Translations under genes and position numbers: made by a program
NCBI GenBank assembly: GCA_030649435.1
Contig: JAUSKE010000200.1
Coordinates: 1 to 15,757, forward strand
Direction: 5' to 3'
DNA: 15,757 bases
Source of the DNA: Deltaproteobacteria bacterium
Lineage (GTDB): Bacteria; UBA10199; JACPAL01; JACOUP01
The notes under the pieces: generated by a model
What the model saw: only the letters and a program-made list of their open reading frames with translations
Told to the model about the DNA's origin: nothing
Databases searched by the model: none
Shown here: positions 4,917 through 13,149 of the stretch, piece after piece
Layout: each line of letters opens with the position of its first letter
How positions within the stretch are numbered: the first letter of the stretch is position 1

Positions 4917-6914
4917 ATGTCCCATCGGACTTTAGAAGCGGCGATTTCTCTTGCCAGAGAGCGACTTCTCTCAGAGCAATCTCCAGAAGGGTATTGGTGG
5001 TACACCCTCGAGGCAAACGAAACGATCGGTGCCGGTACGATTCTCTTGATGCACTATACCGGAGTTGATCCGGTTCTCCAAAAGGGGCTCGCCAGACGGA
5101 TTGTTTCCCAACAGAAAGAGGATGGTTCCTGGTCGATCTATTATGGGGGGCCCGGAGATCTTTCAGCGACCGTTGAATGCTATGTGGCCCTGAAAATGGC
5201 TGGCGTCAGTCCCGGTTCCGAACCAATGGTGAAGGCAAAACGCTTTATCCTTGCGGCCGGTGGCGCCGAACAGGTTCGTGTCTTTAGCCGAATTCACCTC
5301 GCCCTCTTTGGTCTCGTTCCTTGGGAGAGCTGTCCCTCCATGCCGCTCTGGTTCATGCTGATGCCGTCGTGGCTTCCGGTGAACATCTATGAGTTTTCCA
5401 GTTGGGCCCGTGCCTCGATCGTGCCACTCCTGATTGTCCTCGACCAGAAAAAATCGCGACCGATCCCCGGCTTTTCAATCGATGAAATTTTCAAAAACCC
5501 TTCCGAAAAGCGTGATTATTCGTTTCCAAATCCCAAAGGGACCTTTTCGGGCGAACAGATCTTTATCCTGCTCAACCAGGTTTTTAAAAAAACGGAAGGA
5601 TTGAAACTCCATCCTGGGAAAAAAAAGATGCTTGCCCGTTGTGAATGCTGGATTCGGGATCATATCGAACGGACTGAAGATATCTTTCCAGCGATGGCGT
5701 ACGCCATTTATGCCTTGTCCGCTCTTGGTTACCCGATGAAGGACCCGACTCTTGCCAAGGCCTGGCAGGGGTTGAAAAGTTTTCAACAAGCGAAGGAAGG
5801 GGGCGAAATTCATCAGCAATGCTGTATCTCGCCCGTTTGGGATACGCCATGGGCCTCGCTGGCCTTGTTGGAAGGTGGTGAGCCGGACAATTCCCCTCCC
5901 CTGCTCCGTTCTGCACGATGGCTTATTTCAAAACAGATCCTGGATATTTATGGGGATTGGTCCATCAAAAATAAGGGGGTCCGCCCTGGCGGATGGGCCT
6001 TTGAGTTCCAGAATGATTACTTTCCAGATGTCGATGATACCATCGAGGTTCTCCTCTTTTTAGAAAGGGTTCGACTCCCCGGTTCAGAAAAAAAAGAATC
6101 GATTAAACGGGGCTTGGACTGGCTCCTATCAATGCAGTGCCAAAATGGGGGTTGGGCCGCGTTTGATAAGGAGAATACAAAAAACTGGGTGAACCGGATC
6201 CCCTTTTCGGATCATGGGGCCTGTCTAGACCCACCAACGCCAGATATTACCGGCAGGATGTTGGAATTGTTGGGTAATTTTATTCCCCCTCTTAGATTAA
6301 GAGGGGGTCAGGGGGAGTTAGTTAGAAAAGATGATCCTTCACCTTTAATAGCTAACCCCTCCCAACCTCCCCTTAAGACCTGCCCTGAGCGCAGTCTCAG
6401 GGTAAGGGGAGGAGTTATTAAGAAAGCCCTCAATTTTCTCAAAAAAACTCAAGAACCGTGGGGTGGTTGGTGGGGGCGATGGGGAGTCAACTACATCTAC
6501 GGGACTTGGGCGGTTCTTCAGGGACTCGCAGCGATTGGTGAAGATCTTCGGCAACCGTACATTCAAAGAGCAGTGGCCTGGTTGAAGAGTTGCCAACTGG
6601 CAGATGGTAGTTGGGGAGAGTCGTGCGCCGGTTATTCTGAGAAAAAATTTGTTCCGTTGAAAGAGGGAGTCGCTTCACAGACGGCTTGGGCTCTGATGGG
6701 GCTGATAGCCTCGGGTGAATCAAAAAGCGCAGCGGTTGAAAAAGGAATAAGCTGGTTGGTCAAAAAACAAACCCCCGAAGGGGGCTGGGATGAACCTTAT
6801 TTTACCGGCACCGGTTTTCCGGGCCATTTCTACATCCGGTATCATGGGTATCGGCAGTATTTTCCGGTTTTGGCGTTGGGGAAATATTTTAGGGCTTCAA
6901 CCCGTACTCTTTGA
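4917..6914 (+). CDS. shc: Squalene-hopene cyclase with an in-frame palindromic insertion
   Basis: A 665-residue class II triterpene cyclase, membrane-associated, converting squalene to hopene for hopanoid lipids. The proton-donating motif DVDDT is at residues 371-375, close to its position in the Alicyclobacillus enzyme. QW-type repeats are visible (QKEDGSW, QCQNGGWAAF, ADGSWGES, TPEGGWDEP), as are the conserved WGVNYIYGTW and the ending FTGTGFPGHFYIRYHGYRQYFPVLALG. The ATG at 4917 is chosen over an upstream in-frame start at 4833 because the 28 added residues would lie inside the preceding gene and resemble no cyclase. About 44 residues after MLELLGNF (codons at 6281-6412) have no counterpart in ordinary cyclases and come from palindromic DNA. 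Without them the length is about 621, normal for the family. The insertion lies in a loop between helices, so activity is probably retained. The 3' end overlaps the converging regulator gene by 26 bases. Confidence 0.95.
   Translation: MSHRTLEAAISLARERLLSEQSPEGYWWYTLEANETIGAGTILLMHYTGVDPVLQKGLARRIVSQQKEDGSWSIYYGGPGDLSATVECYVALKMAGVSPGSEPMVKAKRFILAAGGAEQVRVFSRIHLALFGLVPWESCPSMPLWFMLMPSWLPVNIYEFSSWARASIVPLLIVLDQKKSRPIPGFSIDEIFKNPSEKRDYSFPNPKGTFSGEQIFILLNQVFKKTEGLKLHPGKKKMLARCECWIRDHIERTEDIFPAMAYAIYALSALGYPMKDPTLAKAWQGLKSFQQAKEGGEIHQQCCISPVWDTPWASLALLEGGEPDNSPPLLRSARWLISKQILDIYGDWSIKNKGVRPGGWAFEFQNDYFPDVDDTIEVLLFLERVRLPGSEKKESIKRGLDWLLSMQCQNGGWAAFDKENTKNWVNRIPFSDHGACLDPPTPDITGRMLELLGNFIPPLRLRGGQGELVRKDDPSPLIANPSQPPLKTCPERSLRVRGGVIKKALNFLKKTQEPWGGWWGRWGVNYIYGTWAVLQGLAAIGEDLRQPYIQRAVAWLKSCQLADGSWGESCAGYSEKKFVPLKEGVASQTAWALMGLIASGESKSAAVEKGISWLVKKQTPEGGWDEPYFTGTGFPGHFYIRYHGYRQYFPVLALGKYFRASTRTL
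6281..6416. repeat. Palindromic repeat element inserted in frame in shc
   Basis: A compact block rich in C and G runs. Its left arm is a perfect 10-bp hairpin: CCCCCTCTTA (6285-6294), loop GAT, TAAGAGGGGG (6298-6307). It is followed by TCAGGGGGAGTTAGTTAG. The right arm starts GCTAACCCCTCCC (6351-6363). It contains CCTCCCCTTA (6366-6375) pairing with TAAGGGGAGG (6403-6412), and inside that CCCTGAG (6383-6389) pairing with CTCAGGG (6396-6402). The two arms face each other (GGGGGAGTTAG against CTAACCCCTCCC), giving a cruciform-like layout. The block is read through in the shc frame without a stop. Such symmetry is not expected of coding sequence and points to a short dispersed repeat, perhaps a composite of two. 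Confidence 0.8.
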
Positions 6915-8214
6915 TCTTCTTGAAGAGTGTTGATTTAGCAATGCCTAACTCTTCAGCGGCGCGGGTCTTGTTCCAGCCGGTTTCTTTGAGTTTGTTCAGA
7001 ATCACATCCCGTTCAGCAGATCTCAGAGAAGGGTCCGGCGAATCTCCATGATTTGAAGAATCCTCCATAAACTGCAGATCTTCAAGTTGGATCTCACGGC
7101 CTTTGGTCAGGAGCACCGCCCGTGTGAGGGAGTTCCTTAGCTCGCGCACGTTCCCTGGCCAGTCGTACTCTATCAGCCCTTTTTCGGCCGCCGCCGAGAG
7201 TTGAAGGGAGTTTTTCCCCTGTTCATCCAGAAAGTGACGAACGAGTGTTGGGATATCTTCCCTTCGTTCGCGAAGAGGGAGGACGGTCAACGGAATAATA
7301 TGAAGCCGAAAGAAGAGGTCTTCCCGAAAACTCCCCTTTTTCACCTCATCCTTTAAATTTCGGTGCGTTGCCGTGACGATGCGACAAGAAACAGGGAATT
7401 CCTGCTGTCCCCCTACCCTTTTCACTGCTTTTTGTTCTAGCACCCGGAGTAGCTTGGGCTGAAGTTTTAGAGGGAGCTCTCCGATTTCATCCAGAAAGAG
7501 TGTTCCGTTTCCGGCGGTTTCAAAGGCCCCGTGGTGCCTATTAGCAGCGCCGGTGAACGCCCCTTTTTCATGGCCAAAAAGTTCGCTCTCGATCAGTTCT
7601 GAAGAGATCGCCCCGCAATTGATGGCGATGAATGGTCCCTTGATGGCCAGACTGTGTTGGTGGATGGCACGCGCGATCAGTTCCTTACCGGTACCGGTTT
7701 CTCCCTGAATAAGAATCGTCGCCGCCGACGGGGCGACACGCCGAATCATGGCAAAGAGTTCCCGCATCTTTTGGCTCTTGCCGACGAGACCGGCAAATTT
7801 TTCATCCAGATCCGGGGCAATCCGCTCTTCCGTCTTGACGGTTTTAAAGACAATTTCTGTTTTACCCAAGCGGATTTGTTGTCCATCGGTCAGAGCCGTT
7901 TCTTGGACTTTTTTTCCTGCGAGGAAGGTCCCGTTAGTGCTCGCCAGGTCTTTCAAAATCCAATCCCCATCGGAGAGTCTGATTTTACAATGCTGATCCG
8001 AGACGTACTGGTCCGCCAGGATAACGTCGTTGTGACTCCCCTTGCCAATTCGAAACGGTGATCGTTTCATCAAGAGGGTTTGTTTTTTGCCGGAAGGTTC
8101 TGTGATCTGGAGTTGTAGAGATTCTGTCGTGAGACGGCCTCCCTCTTTGAGAGAAACCAGCCGTATGGAAGGCTCTTCGAGGTGTGCCGTCTCTTCCGAT
8201 CGATCAGTAGACAT
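6889..8214 (-). CDS. FHA-domain sigma-54-dependent transcriptional activator
   Basis: A 441-residue bacterial enhancer-binding protein. The N-terminal FHA domain (about residues 45-125) has FRIGKGSHNDV, VSDQHCKI and STNGT; R55, S72, H75 and N94 are the expected phosphothreonine-binding positions. The central AAA+ domain has Walker A GETGTGKE (171-178), the sigma-54 contact loop GAFTGA (218-223) and Walker B LFLDEIGE. The C-terminus is a Fis-type helix-turn-helix (WNKTRAAEELGIAKSTLFKKIKEYG). It should open sigma-54 promoters in response to a phosphorylated partner rather than to a two-component histidine kinase, since there is no receiver domain. It is the last gene of the right-hand series, 7 bases after the SRPBCC gene. 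The Ser/Thr kinase at 3046-4488 is a plausible upstream partner, by inference. Target promoters are not identifiable here. Confidence 0.95.
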   Translation of the reverse strand: MSTDRSEETAHLEEPSIRLVSLKEGGRLTTESLQLQITEPSGKKQTLLMKRSPFRIGKGSHNDVILADQYVSDQHCKIRLSDGDWILKDLASTNGTFLAGKKVQETALTDGQQIRLGKTEIVFKTVKTEERIAPDLDEKFAGLVGKSQKMRELFAMIRRVAPSAATILIQGETGTGKELIARAIHQHSLAIKGPFIAINCGAISSELIESELFGHEKGAFTGAANRHHGAFETAGNGTLFLDEIGELPLKLQPKLLRVLEQKAVKRVGGQQEFPVSCRIVTATHRNLKDEVKKGSFREDLFFRLHIIPLTVLPLRERREDIPTLVRHFLDEQGKNSLQLSAAAEKGLIEYDWPGNVRELRNSLTRAVLLTKGREIQLEDLQFMEDSSNHGDSPDPSLRSAERDVILNKLKETGWNKTRAAEELGIAKSTLFKKIKEYGLKP

Positions 8215-8221
8215 AGAGGTT

Positions 8222-8641
8222 TTAGGCTTCAGCCCTCTCTTTAAAACGCTTCAACAGCTGAGGGAGACTATTGCCGACAAGCATGGAGGTGATCATTTTA
8301 GGAACGGGAACACCAAACTCAACATCGAGGGTGTAGGTTGCCTTTGTCACCCCCTTCTTCACTTCTTTCAGTTTCCAGGAACCGTTGTTCTTCTTGAAAA
8401 TGACTCCTTCCAGTAGTTTCCAGCTGATGGCGAAAGGAGGTTTCAGGTCAAACTGGAGGAGATAGCCGATCCTTTTGATGACCTGGATTTCAAAATACAC
8501 TTGGGGACTTCGTCCCACTTTTTTAATTTCAACCTTTTTTGTCTCAGGAAGAAACTCCGGATACTTCTCAAAATTGGTGATGATCTCGTAAACACTCTTC
8601 GGAGAAGTCTTGATTTCGATACTCGCGGATGTTCCTAACAT
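8222..8641 (-). CDS. SRPBCC / COQ10-START family protein (RatA-like)
   Basis: A 139-residue cytoplasmic protein with the START/polyketide-cyclase-like fold, a hydrophobic cavity that binds small lipophilic ligands. The start IEIKTSPKSVYEIITNFEKYPEFLP is characteristic: a strand, then helices in which F-E-K-Y-P-E-F-L-P matches the COQ10/RatA signature region. Alternating beta strands follow (KVYFEIQVIKRIGYLLQFDL, WKLKEVKKGVTKATYTLDVEF), then a long C-terminal helix. Relatives bind ubiquinone intermediates or act as the ribosome-association toxin RatA; which applies here cannot be told, and ligand binding is inferred from the fold. The ATG is 2 bases after the glpX stop, and the stop is 7 bases before the regulator start, so co-transcription is very likely. 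Confidence 0.8.
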   Translation of the reverse strand: MLGTSASIEIKTSPKSVYEIITNFEKYPEFLPETKKVEIKKVGRSPQVYFEIQVIKRIGYLLQFDLKPPFAISWKLLEGVIFKKNNGSWKLKEVKKGVTKATYTLDVEFGVPVPKMITSMLVGNSLPQLLKRFKERAEA

Positions 8642-8643
8642 GG

Positions 8644-9603
8644 CTAAGCGTAGTAGGGCGGTTTTCGGTCGAAGTGATGGATCCCTTCAACGTAGCGGAT
8701 CGTTCCAGTCTGAGAACGCATCACGACGGAATGAGTGCTCGCCCCGCCGCCAAAAAAACGGATCCCTTTTAGAAAATCACCGGTAGTGACGCCAGTCGCG
8801 GCAAACATCACATCCCCACGAGCCAGTTCCTCGGTCGTGTAAACCTTATGGATATCTTTAACGCCCATCTTTTTGGCCCGGTCAATCTCTCCCTGATTTC
8901 TCGGTTTCAAAATCGCCTGCATCTCACCACCAACACAACGGAGTGCTGCTGCGGCAATAACTCCTTCTGGGGCACCACCGATGCCGAAGAGGATGTCGAT
9001 ACCGGTCTCCTTCCAACAGGTCGAGATGGCGGCAGAAACATCGCCGTCACTGATCAAACGGATGCGGGCCCCCGATTTACGGACTTCTTGAATCAGATCT
9101 TCATGACGAGGACGATCCAGAATAATGGCGGTCAGGTCAGAGACCTCACATTTTTTAATTTTAGCGACCTGCTTTAAATTCCAAGTGGGCGACTGAGTGA
9201 TGTCGATCGCCCCTTTCGCACGCGGGCCGACTGCCAGTTTGTCCATGTAGGTATCCGGCGCATGAAGAAAGCAACCGTCTTCCGCAATGGCGATGACTGA
9301 CAAGGCATTCGGCTGACCGTGGGCGGTGAGGGTTGTTCCTTCGAGTGGGTCAAGTGCAATATCGACAGGATGGCCTGTTCCGGTACCGACCTTTTCACCG
9401 ATGTAGAGCATTGGGGCTTCGTCCCGTTCCCCTTCACCAATGACAACGGTTCCAGAGAAAGGGATTGAGTTGAGTGAATTTCGCATTGCGGTCACTGCGG
9501 CCTGATCCGCAAGATGATTATCGCCACGCCCCATGACCCGGGCTGCCGCAATCGATGCGGCTTCTGTGGCTCGAACAACTTCTAAGGCTAAGTTTCTATC
9601 CAT
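8644..9603 (-). CDS. glpX: Fructose-1,6-bisphosphatase class II
   Basis: A 319-residue cytoplasmic phosphatase that hydrolyses fructose 1,6-bisphosphate to fructose 6-phosphate in gluconeogenesis; some relatives also act on sedoheptulose 1,7-bisphosphate. The metal-binding residues known from E. coli GlpX occur at the same numbers: D33 (ADQAAV), E57 (GEGERDEAPM), D85 and E88 (DPLEGTT). The conserved ILDRPRH, GDVSAAI and GIGGAPEGVIAAAA segments are present, and the length is near the family norm. A strong Shine-Dalgarno sequence (AAGGAGGGG, 9606-9614) lies directly upstream of the ATG and fixes the start. The 46-base gap after thrC is the largest in the series, so independent translation is likely. 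The gene is followed 2 bases later by the SRPBCC gene. Confidence 0.96.
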   Translation of the reverse strand: MDRNLALEVVRATEAASIAAARVMGRGDNHLADQAAVTAMRNSLNSIPFSGTVVIGEGERDEAPMLYIGEKVGTGTGHPVDIALDPLEGTTLTAHGQPNALSVIAIAEDGCFLHAPDTYMDKLAVGPRAKGAIDITQSPTWNLKQVAKIKKCEVSDLTAIILDRPRHEDLIQEVRKSGARIRLISDGDVSAAISTCWKETGIDILFGIGGAPEGVIAAAALRCVGGEMQAILKPRNQGEIDRAKKMGVKDIHKVYTTEELARGDVMFAATGVTTGDFLKGIRFFGGGASTHSVVMRSQTGTIRYVEGIHHFDRKPPYYA

Positions 9604-9649
9604 GACCCCTCCTTTATAAGCTGGGTGATAATTTGTCGAGTCTCTTTTT

Positions 9650-10693
9650 CTAGAGTCCCTTCAGGATCTCCCCGGCCTTTGGGCTAATCCTTTTAACCTT
9701 GCCGGAATTCTTGATCGCGGTATCTGGATCCTTGAGTCCGTGGCCGGTCAACGTCGCCACGATCCGGTCCCCTTTTTTGAAAAACCCTTTTTTAGCCAAC
9801 TTCAGAAGACCGGCAAGACACGCCGCGGAGGCCGGTTCGCAAAAATACCCCTCAAGTCTGGCGAGCATTCGGTAGGCCTGCAGGATCTCTTTGTCAGTCA
9901 CCTTGTCGAATAAGCCTCCTGACTCATCACGAGCGGCGAGCGCCGGTTTCCAGCTTGCCGGGTTGCCGATCCGAATGGCGGTCGCGATCGTCTCCGGATT
10001 TTTCACAATTCGTCCCAATACAATAGGGGCAGCGCCACTCGCCTGAAATCCGAGCATCTTCGGTTTTGTAAGGACTTTTCCTTCACGATGATATTGTTTG
10101 TAACCAGCCCAGTAGGCGGTAATGTTGGCAGCATTCCCGACCGAAATAACATGATAATCGGGGGCATCCCCAAGGGTGTCGCAGATTTCAAACGCGGCTG
10201 TTTTTTGTCCCTCGAGTCGGTAAGGGTTGATTGAATTCACAATGATGACCTTTCCTGTTGCGGCAACTTCCCGAACGAGGACCAGCGCCTGGTCGAAGTT
10301 CCCCTTGATGGTGTAGACCACCGCTCCATGCATCAGCGCCTGCGATAGCTTGCCGAGCGCAATCTTTCCTTCCGGGATCACAACGATCGCTTTCAGGCCA
10401 GCTCGAGCGGCATAGGCGGCGGCGGCGGCGGAGGTGTTTCCGGTTGAGGCACAGATGACCCCCCTGGCCCCCGATTCAACCGCCTTTGAAAGAGCATAAG
10501 TCATGCCACGGTCTTTAAAAGAACCGGTCGGGTTCAAGCCTTCTAGCTTGAGGTAAAGTTCAATGCCTGGGAAAATTTTTTCGGCGAGGCGTGGTGCCGG
10601 CAATAGCGGCGTTGACCCTTCATGAAGAGTTACGATCGCTTCTTCGGCAATCGGCAGATATTTTCGATAATGGTGGATGATTCCTTGGCTCAT
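9650..10693 (-). CDS. thrC: Threonine synthase
   Basis: A 347-residue PLP enzyme that converts O-phosphohomoserine to threonine in the cytoplasm. GSFKDRGM places the PLP-binding lysine at K60. CASTGNTSAAAAAYAARAG is the phosphate-binding region, and FCEPASAACLAG and ATLTGHGLKDPD are typical C-terminal motifs. The size fits the compact Bacillus-type family rather than the longer E. coli/yeast type. It follows hom by 24 bases, so both are probably on one message. No homoserine kinase (thrB) lies between or beside them, so phosphohomoserine must come from a gene elsewhere. The stretch before the ATG (ACTAAATAAAC) contains no good Shine-Dalgarno sequence but does contain most of a perfect palindrome spanning the hom stop. 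Confidence 0.96.
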   Translation of the reverse strand: MSQGIIHHYRKYLPIAEEAIVTLHEGSTPLLPAPRLAEKIFPGIELYLKLEGLNPTGSFKDRGMTYALSKAVESGARGVICASTGNTSAAAAAYAARAGLKAIVVIPEGKIALGKLSQALMHGAVVYTIKGNFDQALVLVREVAATGKVIIVNSINPYRLEGQKTAAFEICDTLGDAPDYHVISVGNAANITAYWAGYKQYHREGKVLTKPKMLGFQASGAAPIVLGRIVKNPETIATAIRIGNPASWKPALAARDESGGLFDKVTDKEILQAYRMLARLEGYFCEPASAACLAGLLKLAKKGFFKKGDRIVATLTGHGLKDPDTAIKNSGKVKRISPKAGEILKGL

Positions 10694-10704
10694 GTTTATT
10701 TAGT

Positions 10705-10718
10705 GTAGGCGCGCCTAC
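10705..10718. repeat. 14-bp perfect palindrome at the hom/thrC junction
   Basis: GTAGGCGCGCCTAC is fully self-complementary. It overlaps the first base (10718) of the hom stop codon, read on the complementary strand, and ends 11 bases before the thrC ATG. It could be a dimeric-protein binding site. As RNA it could form a 5-bp stem with a CGCG loop that affects reinitiation at thrC. It is too short to be a terminator and has no T-run. Its function is unknown. Confidence 0.5.
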
Positions 10719-11998
10719 TATAATTTTTCCACACGGATTAGATTCGTTTTATTCAGGACCACATCGAGGGAATCAATTTCCTTCAGCGCTTTTTGGACAT
10801 CTTTTTCGAGCGATTCGTGGGTCATGATGACGATCGGTACCATTGCACCGTCGTCCTGTTCGTGCTGGTAGACGGAGGCGATGCTGATTCTGTGTTCACC
10901 AAGAATCCCAGAAATTCGGGAGAGAACCCCAGGCTTATCGACGGTTGAGAAGCGAAGGTAATATTCAGTCTTTAGTTCTTCTATCGGGGTCACCACAGCA
11001 CTATCTTGGAGAACGACTGGCAATGACGACCCGCGTGCCACTGCAACAATATCACTCAAAACCGCTGAGGCTGTTGCTCGTCCTCCGGCTCCCTGTCCGT
11101 AGAACATCGCCTCTCCGACGACATCGCCGATGAGGGTGATGGCGTTAAAGATTCCGGAAATCGAGGCCAAGGGATGGTCTTGACGGATCATCGTCGGGTG
11201 GACTCGAAGTTCGACCTTTCCGTTATTTTGACGCGAGATGGCGAGTAACTTAATCCGGTAGCCAAATTTTTCCGCCATTTCGATATCCAGTGGCGTGATA
11301 TTTTTGATCCCCTCGACATGAATTTTGCTAAACGGGAACGACACGCCGTAACAGAGTGTTGCGAGGATGGCTAATTTGTGGGCCGCATCGCTTCCGTCAA
11401 TATCGAGCGTTGGGTCCGCCTCGGCGTACCCTTTTTCCTGGGCCTGTTTTAATGCGACCTCAAAAGAAAGATGTCTCTCTGTCATGGCTGAGAGGATAAA
11501 GTTTGAAGTTCCGTTGATGATCCCGTAGCTTGCTTGAATCGTGTTGGCGATCAATCCTTCAGAGACCGATTTCAAAAGTGGGATCCCTCCGGCGACGCTC
11601 GCTTCAAAACCGATCAACCGGTTTCTCTTGGAGGCTTCCTGAAAAATCTCTTTCCCTTTTTCAGCCAAAAGAGCCTTGTTGCCAGTGACCACCTGTTTGC
11701 CGTTCTGGAGCGCCTTCAAAATAAGTGTTCGTGCCGGTTCAATCCCCCCCATCAATTCGACGATGATGTCGATCTCTGGGTCGCTGATCACCTCTTCTGC
11801 CTTGGTCGTCAATTTTTTCTCAGGGATTGCGGTGCCACGCCGCTTTTTCAGATTGCGGACTAGAACCTTTTGCAAAATGAAGGTGGCTCCACTCCGTTCA
11901 GTGAGAAGGGCTTTCTTCTCATCTAAAAGACGAGCCACCTCTGAGCCAACGACGCCACAGCCGAGGAGTCCGATTTTGATCTCTTTTTTAATTGTCAT
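10718..11998 (-). CDS. hom: Homoserine dehydrogenase with ACT domain
   Basis: A 426-residue cytoplasmic enzyme that reduces aspartate semialdehyde to homoserine, the branch point to threonine and methionine. The N-terminal NAD(P)-binding domain has IGLLGCGVVG (about 9-18). The middle has VTGNKALLAEKG, INGTSNFILSAM and EADPTLDIDGSDAAHKLAIL, which carries the catalytic Asp and Lys (about D201 and K208). A C-terminal ACT domain (about 346-426; YYLRFSTVDKPGVLSRISGILGEH in part) suggests feedback control, usually by threonine. It is monofunctional, with no fused aspartokinase. The ATG overlaps the aminotransferase stop in an ATGA arrangement (11995-11998), indicating coupled translation, and thrC follows 24 bases later. 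Confidence 0.96.
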   Translation of the reverse strand: MTIKKEIKIGLLGCGVVGSEVARLLDEKKALLTERSGATFILQKVLVRNLKKRRGTAIPEKKLTTKAEEVISDPEIDIIVELMGGIEPARTLILKALQNGKQVVTGNKALLAEKGKEIFQEASKRNRLIGFEASVAGGIPLLKSVSEGLIANTIQASYGIINGTSNFILSAMTERHLSFEVALKQAQEKGYAEADPTLDIDGSDAAHKLAILATLCYGVSFPFSKIHVEGIKNITPLDIEMAEKFGYRIKLLAISRQNNGKVELRVHPTMIRQDHPLASISGIFNAITLIGDVVGEAMFYGQGAGGRATASAVLSDIVAVARGSSLPVVLQDSAVVTPIEELKTEYYLRFSTVDKPGVLSRISGILGEHRISIASVYQHEQDDGAMVPIVIMTHESLEKDVQKALKEIDSLDVVLNKTNLIRVEKL

Positions 11999-13149
11999 TT
12001 TTGCAATACCTTTTTAATCCCTCGTACTGCCTGTTTAATCCGCTTTTCATTTTCAACAAGTGCAAACCGGACATACCCTTCACCGCATTCCCCAAAACCG
12101 ATACCGGGGGAAACCGCTACTTTAGCCTCTTTCAGAAGCCGTTTTGAAAATTCCAGAGAACCAACCTTCTCAAACGACTCCGGAATTTTTCCCCAGACAA
12201 ACATCGTGGCGGACGGTTTCGGGATCGCCCAACCGGCCCGTTCCAATCCCTCACAGAGAACATTTCGTCGTTGCCGATAAGTCTCGCAAATCTCCTTGAC
12301 CACAGAGTCGGGACCAGAGAGCGCCACTGTGGCGGCAATCTGGATTGGCGCAAACATCCCATAATCGAGATAACTTTTCAAGCGGGTCAATGCGGCGATG
12401 ACTTCCCTATTACCGCAGCAGAAACCAACCCGCCAACCCGGCATGCTGTAGCTCTTGGAGAGGGAGTAGATCTCAACCGCCACTTCTTTAGCCCCTTTCA
12501 CCTGCAGGATTGAGGGGGCTTTGTAGCCATCAAAGACAAGGTCAGCGTAAGCAAAGTCGTGCACGACGAGAAGGTTCTGCTCCTTGGCAAAGGCAACCAC
12601 CTTTTCAAAGAAGGCCAGATCCACCACTTCTGTGGTTGGGTTGGAGGGGAACGAAAGTAGGAGGATAGATCGCCCCCCTTTCTTCTTCTTTAGGAAAGAG
12701 AAATCAAAGAGTTGCTCTGAGCTAAAACGAACTACCTCGGCCCCCGCAATCACCGGGGCATAAGTATGAATCGGATAAGTCGGGTCGGGGACATAAACGG
12801 TATCACCCGGTCCCGCCACCGCAAGCATCAGATGGGATAAACCTTCTTTGGCACCGATTGTGGCGATCGCTTCGCTATCGGGATCCAGCTCAACACCGTA
12901 ATTTTTCTTGTACCAGTGGCTGATCGCCATCCGTAATTTTGGAATCCCACGCGAAACGGAGTAACGGTGATTCTTCGGCTTCGACACCGCCTCGATTAGT
13001 TTGTTGACGATGTGTGGAGGGGTTGTCAGGTCGGGGTTCCCCATCCCCATATTGATGATGTCGTCCCCCTTTTTACGGGCCTCGATCATCATCTGGGTCA
13101 CCACCCCCAAAATGTAAGGGGGAAGTCGTTTGATCCGCTCGAATTCCAT
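11995..13149 (-). CDS. Class I/II aminotransferase, probably glutamate-pyruvate (AlaC-like)
   Basis: A 384-residue PLP-dependent fold-type I aminotransferase. Conserved features are NMGMGNPDLTTP near the start, the YSVSRGIPKLR segment, FPSNPTTEVVD, HDFAYADLVFDG, and SLSKSYSMPGWRVGF carrying the PLP lysine (about K232). I chose the ATG at 13149 because the family usually begins just before FxRIKRLPPY; a TTG at 13191, directly after the recG stop, would add 14 residues with no family support. Neither start has a clear Shine-Dalgarno sequence. The sequence resembles alanine-forming AlaC/YfdZ enzymes more than LL-diaminopimelate aminotransferase, but substrate choice in this family cannot be settled by eye. 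The ATGA overlap with hom supports an amino-acid biosynthesis role. Confidence 0.9.
   Translation of the reverse strand: MEFERIKRLPPYILGVVTQMMIEARKKGDDIINMGMGNPDLTTPPHIVNKLIEAVSKPKNHRYSVSRGIPKLRMAISHWYKKNYGVELDPDSEAIATIGAKEGLSHLMLAVAGPGDTVYVPDPTYPIHTYAPVIAGAEVVRFSSEQLFDFSFLKKKKGGRSILLLSFPSNPTTEVVDLAFFEKVVAFAKEQNLLVVHDFAYADLVFDGYKAPSILQVKGAKEVAVEIYSLSKSYSMPGWRVGFCCGNREVIAALTRLKSYLDYGMFAPIQIAATVALSGPDSVVKEICETYRQRRNVLCEGLERAGWAIPKPSATMFVWGKIPESFEKVGSLEFSKRLLKEAKVAVSPGIGFGECGEGYVRFALVENEKRIKQAVRGIKKVLQK

Noticed and set aside
6281..6416. CRISPR repeats, attachment site or frameshifted (broken) shc
   Set aside because: There are no regularly spaced direct repeats and no adjacent integrase, and the cyclase frame stays open with all downstream motifs intact, so neither a CRISPR array nor a pseudogene is supported.
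9613..9639. Possible glpX promoter on the minus strand (TCGACA and TATAAA)
   Set aside because: The spacer is only 15 bases and the -10 lies about 9 bases from the ATG, which would remove the strong ribosome-binding site from the transcript.
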